Positions 46,004 to 55,223 of a DNA stretch of 64,000 nt are shown in pieces. The notes under the pieces were generated by a model. The model was not told where the DNA came from. It was given only the letters and a program-made list of their open reading frames with translations, and searched no databases. Both the position numbers and the translations under genes were made by a program. Every line of letters starts with the position of its first letter. Positions within the stretch are counted from its first letter, which is position 1. Source of the DNA: Ferranicluibacter rubi (GTDB lineage Bacteria > Pseudomonadota > Alphaproteobacteria > Rhizobiales > Rhizobiaceae); the NCBI RefSeq assembly GCF_011603255.1, contig NZ_JAANCM010000008.1:1-64000 (forward strand), in the 5' to 3' direction.

Positions 46004-46645
46004 ATGAGACTGGAAGAGGGGTGGGTGCCGGTCGCCCTGTCGTCGTCGATCGAGGCGGGAACCTCGGCAGGCGCCGTCGTCTCGGGCAGCGAGATCGTCG
46101 TGTGGCGCGACACCGGCGGCACGGCGCATGTCTGGGAGGATCGCTGCCCGCATCGCGGCATGCGTCTGTCGTTCGGCTTCGTGCGCGGCGACCACATCGC
46201 CTGTCTTTATCACGGCTGGCAGTACGACGCGGCCGGCCAGTGTCGCTACATCCCGGCGCATCCGAAGCTTGATGTGCCGCAGACCATCAAGGTGCCGCTC
46301 TACCGGGTCGCGGAAAAATACGGCATCGTCTGGGCGACCGCCTCTGCGGATGCGCTTCTGCCGGATTTCGGGGCGGATACCGGCTTTACCCCGGTGCGTA
46401 GCGTCTCGATCGACTGTGCGGCGTTCGCTGTCCAGACAGAGCTGGGGCTCGAAGGTCCGGCGGCGGTGATCACAGTGGATGGAGACACGCTGCTGGTGGC
46501 TGTGCAGGCGGTCACTTCTGACCGCACGTGCGCGCATCTCGTCCTCCTCGGCGCGGAGCCCCACCCGGTCGCGCGGCAGAAGCATCATGCGCGCTGGGCG
46601 GAGGCGTTGCGCTTCCGGCTGGAAACCACGAGCGAGGTGGCCTGA
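46004..46645 (+). CDS. Stand-alone Rieske [2Fe-2S] protein
   Basis: This 213-residue protein has a complete Rieske cluster site: Cys48 and His50 (CPHRGMRL), then Cys67 and His70 (ACLYHGWQYD). The domain aligns with the N-terminal Rieske half of oxygenase alpha subunits (VWEDRCPHRG, IPAHPKLDVPQTIKVPLYRVAEKYGIVWA). The remaining 85 residues do not contain the iron-binding NxxDxxHxxxxH site. It therefore looks like the missing half of the catalytic-only proteins at 39479 and 54367. Stop overlaps the GST-like start (TGATG). Confidence 0.92.
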   Translation: MRLEEGWVPVALSSSIEAGTSAGAVVSGSEIVVWRDTGGTAHVWEDRCPHRGMRLSFGFVRGDHIACLYHGWQYDAAGQCRYIPAHPKLDVPQTIKVPLYRVAEKYGIVWATASADALLPDFGADTGFTPVRSVSIDCAAFAVQTELGLEGPAAVITVDGDTLLVAVQAVTSDRTCAHLVLLGAEPHPVARQKHHARWAEALRFRLETTSEVA

Positions 46646-47277
46646 TGGCGCAGCCGACACTCTACCATTACGAACTGGACGAGGCGAGCTATCGCGTCCG
46701 CCTGCTGCTGTCGCTGCTCCGGTGCAACGTCGATCCGGTCGCAGTCGATATGTTTCCGGGGCAGGAGCAGTTGAAGCCGGCCATGCTGGCGCTCAATCCG
46801 CAGGGCACGCTCCCGGTTCTCAAACACGACGGCCTCGTTCTGCACGGTACGGCGGCGATCCTGATGTATCTGGCCAAGGCCTACGACCCGGCGGGCCGTT
46901 TTCTGCCGGAGGCGCCGGCCGAATTCGGCGCCGTCGTCACGTGGCTCGGCTTTTCCGAAATCGCACTCGCACCGGCGTTCCAGGCGCGACTGAACGCGAT
47001 GTTCGCCGCCCCCGGCGATGCGGACGCCTTGCGTAGACGGGCACGCGCGGCGTTCCGCACCATGGACGACCACATGACGCTGCGGCATTTCGACGGGCAG
47101 GACTGGTTCTGCGGCGACGGGGCGACCCTCGCCGACCTTGCCCTTTTTCCCTCTTTCGCACTCAGTCGCGATTACGGCGTCGATCACGACGCGTTCCCCG
47201 CCTTGCGCCGCTGGATCCGCCGCGTCCGCGCGCTCGACGGCTTCATCACGATGCCGGGCATCCCGGATTATCATTAG
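46645..47277 (+). CDS. Glutathione S-transferase-like protein (NdmE-like context)
   Basis: This 210-residue cytoplasmic protein has an N-terminal thioredoxin-like domain ([46 protein letters not shown]) and a C-terminal helical domain ([19 protein letters not shown]). It is like zeta/maleylacetoacetate-type GSTs. In Pseudomonas putida CBB5 the GST-like NdmE is required structurally by NdmC, and NdmD carries an extra Rieske domain. Here a GST-like gene overlaps a stand-alone Rieske gene, so a similar scaffold role is attractive. A plain GST role is the alternative. Confidence 0.85.
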   Translation: MAQPTLYHYELDEASYRVRLLLSLLRCNVDPVAVDMFPGQEQLKPAMLALNPQGTLPVLKHDGLVLHGTAAILMYLAKAYDPAGRFLPEAPAEFGAVVTWLGFSEIALAPAFQARLNAMFAAPGDADALRRRARAAFRTMDDHMTLRHFDGQDWFCGDGATLADLALFPSFALSRDYGVDHDAFPALRRWIRRVRALDGFITMPGIPDYH

Positions 47278-47371
47278 GGCTGGACGATCGGGAGGATCGG
47301 CCGGTTCTGCGGGAGAAAAGACAGACAGACCAACCCGTCACGCTCATCTCAACCCATCCCCGGAGATCGCC

Positions 47372-49171
47372 ATGCAGCCTCTCACCCGCTTTTCCGTCCA
47401 GCCGCTCTCCACAATGACGCGCAGGCTTGCCGATGTCGCGTCCGGGCGCCGCGATCCCGACCTCGTCATCGGGGACGCGCGGGTACTCTCCACCTATTCC
47501 GAGCGGATCCTGCCCGAGCGGGAGATCTGGATTTCGGGCGGACGCATCGCCGCCGTCAAACCCGCGGGAAGCCACAAGGGCGGGGCGAAGCGTTACGATG
47601 CGCGGGGCGGGATTCTCGCGCCGGGGCTGGTCGATCCGCATATCCATATCGAATCCAGCATGGTGACGGCCTGCGCCTATGCCGAGGCCGCCCTTCTCAA
47701 CGGCACGACGACGATCTTCTGCGACAGCCACGAGATCGGTAATGTAATGGACGTGGCGGGTGTGGAGGCGATGCTGGAGGATGCGCGCCATGCGCCATTG
47801 TCGATCTTCCTTACCGTTCCGAGCACGGTTCCCGCCACCTCGCCCGAACTTGAAACCGCCGGCGGCGATCTGACGCCAGGCAAGATCGCCGCGCTGTTCG
47901 ATGCGTGGCCGGAAGCCGTGGCTCTCGGCGAGAAGATGGATTTCGTTCCCGTCGCCATGGGCGACGAGCGCGCCCATGCCATCCTGGCGGCGGCGCTCTC
48001 GCGCGGCCGGCCGGTCTCCGGCCATGTCTATGGCCGCGAATTCGTCGCCGCCTATGCCGCCTCCGGCGTCACCGACACCCACGAAGCCATCGACCGGGAG
48101 ATCGCCGACGACCTGCTGGAGGCCGGTATCTGGCTGTTCCTGCGTGGCGGCCCGCCGACGACCGCCTGGCATTCCCTGCCGCATGCGATCCGGACGATCA
48201 CTGAGCTTGGCGCGTCCCACAAACGTGTTGCTGTCTGCACCGACGACCGCGATGCGGACGACCTCCTGTTCTTCGGGCTCGACTGGGTGGTGCGCGAGGC
48301 GGTGAAGGCCGGCATGACGCCCGAACAGGCCTGGTCGATGGGCTCGCTGCATGGCGCCACCCGCTTCGGCATGGATGGCGAGATCGGCGGCATGGGCGGC
48401 GGGCGCCGCGCCGATCTCGTGCTTCTGAGCGACGATCTCTCCCCGGTCAGCACCTGGTATGGCGGCGAACTGGTGGTCGATCAGCGGAAGATCACCCCCG
48501 TGCTGGAGGAGACCCTGTCCCGTCCCTACCGCTATCCGGACGCCGCCTATAGCACCGTGAAACTGCCCAAGGGCCTGAAGCTCACGCCCGATCTGCCGAC
48601 CGAGACGGTGATCGCCCACACGATCCGCACAGAGCTGCCCGGCATCATGCTCGGCCATGTGCCCGTCGTGCTCGAACCCGCCAACGACTGGCAGACCCAC
48701 TTCGACCGCCATGGCCTCTGCTTCGTGACCGTGGTGGAGCGGCACGGCAAATCGGACGGCAATGTCGGCCATGGCCTGCTCAGCAATTTCAGCCTCAAGC
48801 GTGGCGCGGTCGCCTCCTCGGTCGGCCATGACAGCCACAACATCATCGTTGCCGGTGCCAGCGAGGCCGACATGCAGGTGGCGCTGGACGCGATCGAGGC
48901 GGTGCAGGGCGGCGTCTGCGTCGTCATGGACGGGGTGGTGACCGCGATGGTGGAACTGCCGATCGCGGGGCTTCTCTCCGACAAGCGCGTCCATGCGGTG
49001 GCGGAAGAGGTGAAACGTCTGAAAATCGAATGGGAGAAGGCCGGCTGCACCATTCCTTATATGGGTTTCAACCTCATCCCCCTGTCGGTCATTCCGGAAA
49101 TCCGCATCACCGATAAGGGCAATGTGCTGGTGCCGCAGATGGCGCTGCAGCCTCTGTTCGAGCCGGTCTGA
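47372..49171 (+). CDS. ade: Adenine deaminase family amidohydrolase
   Basis: This 599-residue metal-dependent deaminase (adenine to hypoxanthine) has an N-terminal metal site [13 protein letters not shown], then [26 protein letters not shown] and [11 protein letters not shown]. The C-terminal adenine deaminase domain includes [16 protein letters not shown] and [15 protein letters not shown]. Length is typical of Ade. GGAGA lies six bases before ATG 47372. It fits a purine-directed operon; rhizobial paralogues may act on other 6-aminopurines. TGATG overlap couples it to the LysR gene. Confidence 0.9.
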   Translation: MQPLTRFSVQPLSTMTRRLADVASGRRDPDLVIGDARVLSTYSERILPEREIWISGGRIAAVKPAGSHKGGAKRYDARGGILAPGLVDPHIHIESSMVTACAYAEAALLNGTTTIFCDSHEIGNVMDVAGVEAMLEDARHAPLSIFLTVPSTVPATSPELETAGGDLTPGKIAALFDAWPEAVALGEKMDFVPVAMGDERAHAILAAALSRGRPVSGHVYGREFVAAYAASGVTDTHEAIDREIADDLLEAGIWLFLRGGPPTTAWHSLPHAIRTITELGASHKRVAVCTDDRDADDLLFFGLDWVVREAVKAGMTPEQAWSMGSLHGATRFGMDGEIGGMGGGRRADLVLLSDDLSPVSTWYGGELVVDQRKITPVLEETLSRPYRYPDAAYSTVKLPKGLKLTPDLPTETVIAHTIRTELPGIMLGHVPVVLEPANDWQTHFDRHGLCFVTVVERHGKSDGNVGHGLLSNFSLKRGAVASSVGHDSHNIIVAGASEADMQVALDAIEAVQGGVCVVMDGVVTAMVELPIAGLLSDKRVHAVAEEVKRLKIEWEKAGCTIPYMGFNLIPLSVIPEIRITDKGNVLVPQMALQPLFEPV

Positions 49172-50109
49172 TGGACCCCTACCGGCTGGGCCTCGTCGCC
49201 ATCCGCATCCATTATTTCCAGCTGGTGGCACGGCTGGGCTCGATGCGGCAGGCCGCCCAGATGCTCAATGTCGCGCCCTCCTCGGTCAGCCGCATCATCA
49301 AGCAGCTGGAAGAGGAACTCGGCCTGCCGCTGTTCGAGCGGGTGCGCCAGCGGCTGAAGCTGACGAGCGCCGGCGAGCTGATGCTCTACCATGCCCGCCA
49401 GAGCTTTTCCGAGCTCGACCGCGCCTGCAACGAGATCAACGAGCTGCATGGCCTGCACCGCGGCACGGTGTCGGTGGCGATTATCGAAAGCGTGTCGCGC
49501 GGGCTGATGCCGGAGGCGCTCGAGGCCTTCTGGCGATCGCATCCCGGCATCGCCGTCGATGTGCGGGTGATGAGTTCCCAGCAGGTGGCCAATGCCGTAG
49601 CCGAAGGCGAATGCGATCTCGGCCTCGTCTTCGACATCCGGGTGCCGCGCAATGTGCGACGCATCGGCATGGTGTCGCTGCCGCTCGGCGTGGTCACCCG
49701 GCCCAACCACCGGCTGGCCGGGAAGGCCGACCTGCGCATGTCGGACCTCGCCGGCGAGCGCGTCATCCTGTCGGATGCGAGCCTGACGCTCGGCGCCTGG
49801 GTGGAGGAGGCCTTCGGGCGCACCTTTGCCGAGTTGAACCAGCGCGCCCGCACCAATTCCATCGCGCTGATGACGGACCTTGCCAAGCGCGATCTCGGGC
49901 TCGTGCTCCAGACCCGCGTCGGCATCGAGCAGGATATCGCCGAGGGCACCTTGGGCTTCGTGCCTCTGCGCGATCCGAAGCTCTCGCTGCGCAAGCTCAT
50001 GCTGCTCTCGCGCACCGAAAAGGAAATGTCGCCGGCCTCCTCTGCGCTCGGCCGCGTGCTCGGAGGACATCTCGACCGCCTGCGCGACGCCACCGGGGAA
50101 GCGGGCTGA
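49171..50109 (+). CDS. LysR-family transcriptional regulator
   Basis: This 312-residue LysR protein has its HTH at about 8-65 (IHYFQLVARLGSMRQAAQML, then VAPSSVSRIIKQLEEELGLPLFER) and a C-terminal effector domain. Unlike most LysR genes it is not divergent but sits inside the operon, coupled to the deaminase stop. It may activate both divergent promoters at 45336-45742. Confidence 0.9.
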   Translation: MDPYRLGLVAIRIHYFQLVARLGSMRQAAQMLNVAPSSVSRIIKQLEEELGLPLFERVRQRLKLTSAGELMLYHARQSFSELDRACNEINELHGLHRGTVSVAIIESVSRGLMPEALEAFWRSHPGIAVDVRVMSSQQVANAVAEGECDLGLVFDIRVPRNVRRIGMVSLPLGVVTRPNHRLAGKADLRMSDLAGERVILSDASLTLGAWVEEAFGRTFAELNQRARTNSIALMTDLAKRDLGLVLQTRVGIEQDIAEGTLGFVPLRDPKLSLRKLMLLSRTEKEMSPASSALGRVLGGHLDRLRDATGEAG

Positions 50110-50202
50110 GGTGTTGCGCTGAGCGCACCGCTTCGTAACGAAATCATGGACTATTCGGAACACTGCGTTCTTGCCACCCTGTTCGCCTCGAAAGGATGCA
50201 TC

Positions 50203-50703
50203 ATGAAGCAATCGGCCGTCGATGCGGTGATCCGGGGGTTGAAGAAGGCGGGCGTCAGCATCGTCTGCTACCTGCCGGACTCGCTGTTCAAGGAACTCTA
50301 TCCGGCGCTCGACGCCGACCCCGACATCCGCACCATCCGCGTCACCAACGAGGGCGAGGGCGCGGCCATCTGCGGCGGCGTGTTCCTTTCGGGCAAGCGC
50401 GCCGCGCTGGTGATGGAGAATTCCGGCCTGCGCGCCGCCGTCGAGCCGCTCGCCCGCATGGGTCTCGGTGCCGGCATTCCGGTGGTGATGCTCATGAGTT
50501 ATCGCGGCGAGCTTGGCGAGAACAACTGGTGGGCGATCCCCCACGGCATCACCATGGAGCCGGTGCTCGACGCGCTGCGCATTCCCTACCGCGTGGTGCG
50601 CGAGGAAGACGCCATCGAGCGGGCGATCGTCGATGCCTACAATTGGTCCTATGCCGGTTACTACCATTCGGCGATCGCGCTTGGCGGGGAGATCGTGCGA
50701 TGA
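50203..50703 (+). CDS. TPP-dependent decarboxylase, alpha subunit (sulfopyruvate decarboxylase-like)
   Basis: This 166-residue PYR-domain subunit resembles ComD and the N-terminal part of phosphonopyruvate decarboxylase: GVSIVCYLPDSLFKELYPAL, then TNEGEGAAICGGVFLSGKRA with the cofactor-activating Glu, then MSYRGELGENNWWAIPHG. AAAGGA lies six bases before ATG 50203. It overlaps the beta subunit by ATGA. The pair decarboxylates a 2-oxo acid to an aldehyde; the aldehyde dehydrogenase at the operon end could oxidise it. No coenzyme M genes are nearby, so sulfopyruvate is unlikely to be the substrate. Confidence 0.88.
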   Translation: MKQSAVDAVIRGLKKAGVSIVCYLPDSLFKELYPALDADPDIRTIRVTNEGEGAAICGGVFLSGKRAALVMENSGLRAAVEPLARMGLGAGIPVVMLMSYRGELGENNWWAIPHGITMEPVLDALRIPYRVVREEDAIERAIVDAYNWSYAGYYHSAIALGGEIVR

Positions 50704-51308
50704 AGCGTTTCGACTGCATGACGGCGCTCGCCGCCCGACTGAAGGACGAGCTGGTGATCCTGTCGCTCGGCGGCAGCGTCGACGAGTGGTACAATGCCGC
50801 CCCGCACATGCGCACGGCGAGCCTCTTCCAGCAGCAGCTCGGCTGCGTCACGCCGCAGGCCTTCGGGCTTGCGGCCGGTCTGCCGCACCGGCGCGTGGTC
50901 TCGCTCGATACCGATGGCGGCATGATGTTCAATCTCGGCATTCTGGCGACCCTCGGCAACGAGCAGCCGAAGAACCTGTTCGTCGTCGTCTGGGACAACG
51001 AGTGCTACCAGTCGATCGGCGGCCCTCCGACACACACGGCCTTCGGCCGCGTCGACATCGCTGCCATCGCGCGCGGTTGCGGCGTGGACAATGCGTTTAC
51101 CGCCAGAACGGTGGAGGAATTCGACGCCCATTGCCAGGCCGGCCTGTCCGCTGACGTGCCTTATCTGGTCGTCGCCAAGGTGGCCGGCAGCGTGCAGCCG
51201 GACATCCGGCGCAAGCACAGCGACGGGCGTGAGGACAAGTACATTTTTGTGCGCCATGTGGAGGCCAGCGAGAGCGTGGTCATCATGGGGCCGAGCGAGC
51301 ACAACTAG
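50700..51308 (+). CDS. TPP-dependent decarboxylase, beta subunit (sulfopyruvate decarboxylase-like)
   Basis: This 202-residue PP-domain subunit has a TPP/Mg motif that runs from Asp72-Gly73 (SLDTDGGMMFNLGIL) to Asn100 (VVWDNECYQSIGG), the 'GDG-x(n)-N' pattern with Thr in place of the first Gly. GSVDEWYNAAPHM and FQQQLGCVTPQAFGLAAGLP are as in ComE/phosphonopyruvate decarboxylase C-terminal domains. It needs the alpha subunit for the active site at their interface. Confidence 0.88.
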   Translation: MKRFDCMTALAARLKDELVILSLGGSVDEWYNAAPHMRTASLFQQQLGCVTPQAFGLAAGLPHRRVVSLDTDGGMMFNLGILATLGNEQPKNLFVVVWDNECYQSIGGPPTHTAFGRVDIAAIARGCGVDNAFTARTVEEFDAHCQAGLSADVPYLVVAKVAGSVQPDIRRKHSDGREDKYIFVRHVEASESVVIMGPSEHN

Positions 51309-51311
51309 ACC

Positions 51312-52877
51312 ATGGCGCACCCGACCATCCTGCCCGTCCGAACGCTTGCCCCGGCTTACGACTATATCGTCGTCGGCTCCGGTTCGGGGGGCTGTGCCGT
51401 GGCGCGCCGGCTGGTCGAGGGGTCGGACGCGACCGTGCTCCTGATCGAGGCCGGCCCGGCCGGTCTCGATGTCGCGGCGCTGGACGATCCCGCCGCCTGG
51501 GTGCCGCTCGGGCGTAGCGCCTACGACTGGGGCTACGATTATGCGCCGACGGAACGGGTGAACGGCCGCACGATCGGCATTCCGCGCGGCAAGGTGCTGG
51601 GTGGCTCTTCGTCGATCAATGCCATGATGTGGTATCGCGGCCATCCGATGGACTACGACGCCTGGGAAGAGGCCGGATGCGAGGGCTGGTCCTTTGCCGA
51701 CGTGCTGCCCTTCTTCAAGCGCGCGGAGGACTGGGAGGACGGCGAGACGGCGCTGCGTGGTGCCGGCGGCCCCCTGCGCATCGAGCGCGGCGCGCCTGTC
51801 CATCCGGTCGCCGACGCCATGCTGGGCGGCGCGGCGGAGCTCGGCATTCCGGTCATCGACGATCCGAACGGGCCTGATAACGAAGGGGCGGCGATCGCCA
51901 ATTTCAACATTTCGGGTGGCAAGCGCTGCAGTTCGGCGACGGGCTATCTCCGGCCGATCCTTGCGCACCCGCGCCTGACGGTGCTGACCGGGTCGCTTGC
52001 GGTCTGTCTCGGCTTCGAGCACCGCCACTGCGTCAGCGTGAAGCATCTTGTCGAAGGGCGCCTGTGCGAGACGCGTGCCACCACGCAGGTCGTGCTCGCA
52101 CTCGGCGCCATCGATACGCCGCGCCTCCTCATGCAATCGGGCATCGGCGATCCCGCAGAACTCTACTGGCTCGGCGTGGATGTCCTCGCCGCGCTGCCCG
52201 GCGTCGGGCGCAATTTGCAGGATCATCCACTGGTACAGTCCTGCGTGTTCCGGGCGAGGCAACCGCTGGGGCCGGTCGTCGGCAATGGCGGCGGGACCAT
52301 GATCAACTGGAAGTCGTCGGCCGCCCTGCCGCAGGCGGACCTTCATGCGTTTCCGATCCAGGGCAACGGCGCGGAGGCGCGCATCCGCGAGCTTCACGAC
52401 CTCTCCGGCGAGGTCTTCTCCATCGGCTGCGGCCTGATGCGCTCCAAAAGCATCGGTCATCTGCGGTTGCTCGGTGCCGAGCCCGGCGCTCGGATGGAGA
52501 TCCAGCCGAATTACCTGGCCGAACAGGCCGATCTCGACGCGCTGATCATCTCCGTGGAAACTGTGTTGGACCTCGTGCAGACCCGCGCCTATGCCGACTG
52601 GTTCGGCGGGCATCTCGCGCCGGCCCCCCGGCTTTCGCGCCGCGAGATCGTCGCCTATATCCGCAATGCCTGCTCGACCTTCTTCCACGTCTGCGGCACC
52701 TGCGCGATGGGCGCGGGCGAGATGGCGGTGACGGACGCCCGCCTGCGGGTGCGCGGCGTCGAGGGCCTGACCATCGCGGACGCCTCGGTGATCCCGATCA
52801 TTCCCACCTGTAACACCCATGCACCGGTCACCATGATCGGCGAGCGCGCGGCCGACTTTCTGCTGCGAGCGGCGTGA
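51312..52877 (+). CDS. GMC-family FAD oxidoreductase
   Basis: This 521-residue flavoprotein has the FAD motif GSGSGG at 22-27 (YIVVGSGSGGCAVARRL), the GMC signature GKVLGGSSSINAMMWYRGHP and a C-terminal FHVCGTCAMGAG with the catalytic-His region. It resembles choline dehydrogenase/alcohol oxidase-type enzymes that turn alcohols into aldehydes, though the chain is slightly short. It starts three bases after the TPP beta gene stop. It could oxidise an alcohol side chain of the substrate. Confidence 0.9.
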   Translation: MAHPTILPVRTLAPAYDYIVVGSGSGGCAVARRLVEGSDATVLLIEAGPAGLDVAALDDPAAWVPLGRSAYDWGYDYAPTERVNGRTIGIPRGKVLGGSSSINAMMWYRGHPMDYDAWEEAGCEGWSFADVLPFFKRAEDWEDGETALRGAGGPLRIERGAPVHPVADAMLGGAAELGIPVIDDPNGPDNEGAAIANFNISGGKRCSSATGYLRPILAHPRLTVLTGSLAVCLGFEHRHCVSVKHLVEGRLCETRATTQVVLALGAIDTPRLLMQSGIGDPAELYWLGVDVLAALPGVGRNLQDHPLVQSCVFRARQPLGPVVGNGGGTMINWKSSAALPQADLHAFPIQGNGAEARIRELHDLSGEVFSIGCGLMRSKSIGHLRLLGAEPGARMEIQPNYLAEQADLDALIISVETVLDLVQTRAYADWFGGHLAPAPRLSRREIVAYIRNACSTFFHVCGTCAMGAGEMAVTDARLRVRGVEGLTIADASVIPIIPTCNTHAPVTMIGERAADFLLRAA

Positions 52878-52918
52878 GACCCATGACCGACAGACCCTCA
52901 ACCCGAACGGGACCGAGA

Positions 52919-54304
52919 ATGGCAACGGACAAGCAGATCATCGCCGGCGATACGCTCCTGACCATGGACGCCGCAAACAGCGTGATTGCGGGTGGAGCCG
53001 TGCTGATCGAGGACGGCCGCATCCTGGCCGTCGGGCCGGTGGATACGTTGACGGCCGTCAACGCACAGGTGCCGGTGAAAAGGATGACGAACTGCCTGCT
53101 GATGCCCGGCCTCGTCAATGCGCATGCCCATTCCGGGTTTCTCCGCGGGACCGCCGAGCATCTGCCGGTCTGGGACTGGCTGACCCTGCACATCAACCCC
53201 ATGCACCGCATGCTGCGCCCGGAGGAAGCCGAGGCCGCCTCCTTTCTCTGCTACGCGGAATCCGTGCTCGGCGGCACGACGACGGTGGTCGACATGTGGC
53301 GCTTCATGGACGGCAGCGCGCGCGCGGCGGAGATCATCGGCAACCGGCTGGTGGCGGTTCCCTATGTCGGCGAACACCCGGATTACGACTATTTCGACAC
53401 GCTCGACATGAACGAGGCTATGCTTCAGACATGGCACCGCAAGGCCGGCGGCCGCGTCAATGTCTGGGTTGGGCTGGAGCATTTGTTCTATGCGGACGAA
53501 CCCGGCCAGCAGCGCGTCATCGACCTTGCAAAACGCTACGATACCGGTTTCCACACCCATTGCAGCGAGGCACAGATCGAGCTTGCCGAATTCGACAGGC
53601 GTTATGGCAAGCGCCCGATGTTCGCCCTGAAGGATCTCGGCTTCTTCGAGGCGCCGCGCACCATGATCGCCCACGGCGTCTGGCTCGATGCGTCGGAAAT
53701 CGACCTGATCTCCAACCATACCGTCTCCGTCGCCCACAATCCGGTGAGCAATATGAAGCTGGCAAGCGGTATCGCGCTGGTGGCCGATATGCTCGCCGCC
53801 GGCGTGCCGGTCGGCATCGGCACGGATGGCGAGAAGGAGAACAACAATTTCGACATGTTCGAGGAGATGAAGGTGACCTCCCTCCTCGGCAAGCTGAAAG
53901 ACCTCGACGCCGCCGCCATGGACAGTTGGGTCGTGCTGCGCATGGCGACGATCACGGGCGCGCGGGCCATTGGGCTCGACCACGAGATCGGATCGCTGGA
54001 AGCCGGCAAGCGCGCCGACCTGATCGCGGTGCGCACCGACACGCCGCGCATGACGCCGGTCTTTTCCGATGGTCCCTACTTCAACTTACAGCACAATCTG
54101 GTCCACGCCGTGCGTGGCAGCGATGTCCGCCTGACCATGGTGGACGGCCGGATCCTGGCCGAGGACGGTGTGCTGAAAACCGCCGACCTCGACCACATCA
54201 TCGCCGACATCCACCGCCTCGCTCCACCCCATTTCGCCCGCCGGGCCGCATGGCTCGCAGAGAACAGCGAAGGCACGGCGCAGTGGACGAAAGCGGGGCA
54301 ATGA
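52919..54304 (+). CDS. Amidohydrolase of the MtaD / guanine-deaminase-like group
   Basis: This 461-residue metal-dependent deaminase has the metal ligands HxH at His69/His71 (LVNAHAHSGFLRG), later His in GFHTHCSEAQIEL and IAHGVWLD, and Asp in GIGTDGEKENNNFDMFEEMK. The group contains methylthioadenosine/SAH deaminase, 8-oxoguanine deaminase and the triazine hydrolases AtzB/TrzN, all removing amino or other leaving groups from aromatic N-heterocycles. The setting suggests a guanine-like substrate. The start is uncertain: ATG 52883 and GTG 52874 add 12-15 residues. Confidence 0.88.
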   Translation: MATDKQIIAGDTLLTMDAANSVIAGGAVLIEDGRILAVGPVDTLTAVNAQVPVKRMTNCLLMPGLVNAHAHSGFLRGTAEHLPVWDWLTLHINPMHRMLRPEEAEAASFLCYAESVLGGTTTVVDMWRFMDGSARAAEIIGNRLVAVPYVGEHPDYDYFDTLDMNEAMLQTWHRKAGGRVNVWVGLEHLFYADEPGQQRVIDLAKRYDTGFHTHCSEAQIELAEFDRRYGKRPMFALKDLGFFEAPRTMIAHGVWLDASEIDLISNHTVSVAHNPVSNMKLASGIALVADMLAAGVPVGIGTDGEKENNNFDMFEEMKVTSLLGKLKDLDAAAMDSWVVLRMATITGARAIGLDHEIGSLEAGKRADLIAVRTDTPRMTPVFSDGPYFNLQHNLVHAVRGSDVRLTMVDGRILAEDGVLKTADLDHIIADIHRLAPPHFARRAAWLAENSEGTAQWTKAGQ

Positions 54305-54366
54305 CAGGACCGGCCGCCGGTCGCGGAGCATTCCGAACACCGGCAAGGGACGATGGAGCGAGACAG

Positions 54367-55221
54367 GTGGCAAAGACGACCGACAGTGCAGCGCTCGATG
54401 AATGGTATGCGGTCGAAACAGCGGCCGAGATCCAGGACACGCCCGTTTTCACCCGCCTGCTCGGGCAGGACATCATCGTGTCGCGCGGCGCCGATGGCAT
54501 CACCGTCCGCGAGGCCCCCGCCGGCCCGCCACTGCCGGTGCGGGAGAAATACGGTTGCGTATGGACGACGCTCGGCGCGCCGCGCCGGGACATCTTCGAC
54601 ATTTCGGAGGCGCTGGAGACCGATCGCCGGTTCGTGCCCTGCGGCTGGGTGACGATGCGTGCCTCCGGCTTGCGGGTGGTGGAGAATTTTCTCGACATGG
54701 CGCATTTCCCCTTCGTCCATGCCGATATTCTGGGCGCCGAGCCGAACACGGAGGTGCCTAGCTACCTCAGCGAGATCCGCCGCGACGTGGACGAGGTGTG
54801 GGCGACCAACTGCACCTTCTTCCAGCCGCGGATCGCCGCGACCGAAAGCGAGGGTGGCTTCGTGCAGCTGACCTACCGCGTGCCGATGCCCTTCGTGGTG
54901 ATGCTCTACCGCGTCTGTCCGACGGCCCCCGACCGGCTCGACGCCATCGCGCTGTTCATACAGCCGATTGAGGAGGATCTCTGCCGGGCACAGCCGGTCA
55001 TGTATCTGGTGGATACCGCCTCCACCCAGACCTCGCTCCTGCATTTCGAGCAGGTGATTTTCCTGCAGGACCGCATCATCGTGGAGAACCAGCGCCCGCT
55101 GCTCCTGCCGATGGAGCCCCGGCGGGAAATTCCGACCCGCGCCGATTCCTCCTCCATCGCTTATCGCCGCTGGCTGAAGGAAAAGGGCCTGCGCTTCGGC
55201 ACAGTTGCCGGGGCGGGGTGA
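54367..55221 (+). CDS. Rieske-oxygenase catalytic domain protein lacking the Rieske domain (copy 2)
   Basis: This 284-residue paralogue of the gene at 39479 keeps the whole iron site: Asn107, Asp110, His113, His118 (VVENFLDMAHFPFVHADILG) and Asp235 (FLQDRIIVENQRP). It also has no Rieske cysteines. GTG 54367 with GGAG eight bases upstream matches the start of copy 1. ATG 54301, overlapping the amidohydrolase stop by ATGA, would add 22 residues without homology. Two catalytic subunits with one Rieske protein suggest two substrates or positions, or a heteromeric complex. Confidence 0.88.
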   Translation: MAKTTDSAALDEWYAVETAAEIQDTPVFTRLLGQDIIVSRGADGITVREAPAGPPLPVREKYGCVWTTLGAPRRDIFDISEALETDRRFVPCGWVTMRASGLRVVENFLDMAHFPFVHADILGAEPNTEVPSYLSEIRRDVDEVWATNCTFFQPRIAATESEGGFVQLTYRVPMPFVVMLYRVCPTAPDRLDAIALFIQPIEEDLCRAQPVMYLVDTASTQTSLLHFEQVIFLQDRIIVENQRPLLLPMEPRREIPTRADSSSIAYRRWLKEKGLRFGTVAGAG

Positions 55222-55223
55222 CG

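Noticed and set aside
47246..49231. 661-codon minus-strand open frame antisense to adenine deaminase
   Set aside because: His/Arg/Gly-rich shadow frame with no domain; the plus-strand gene is clearly real.
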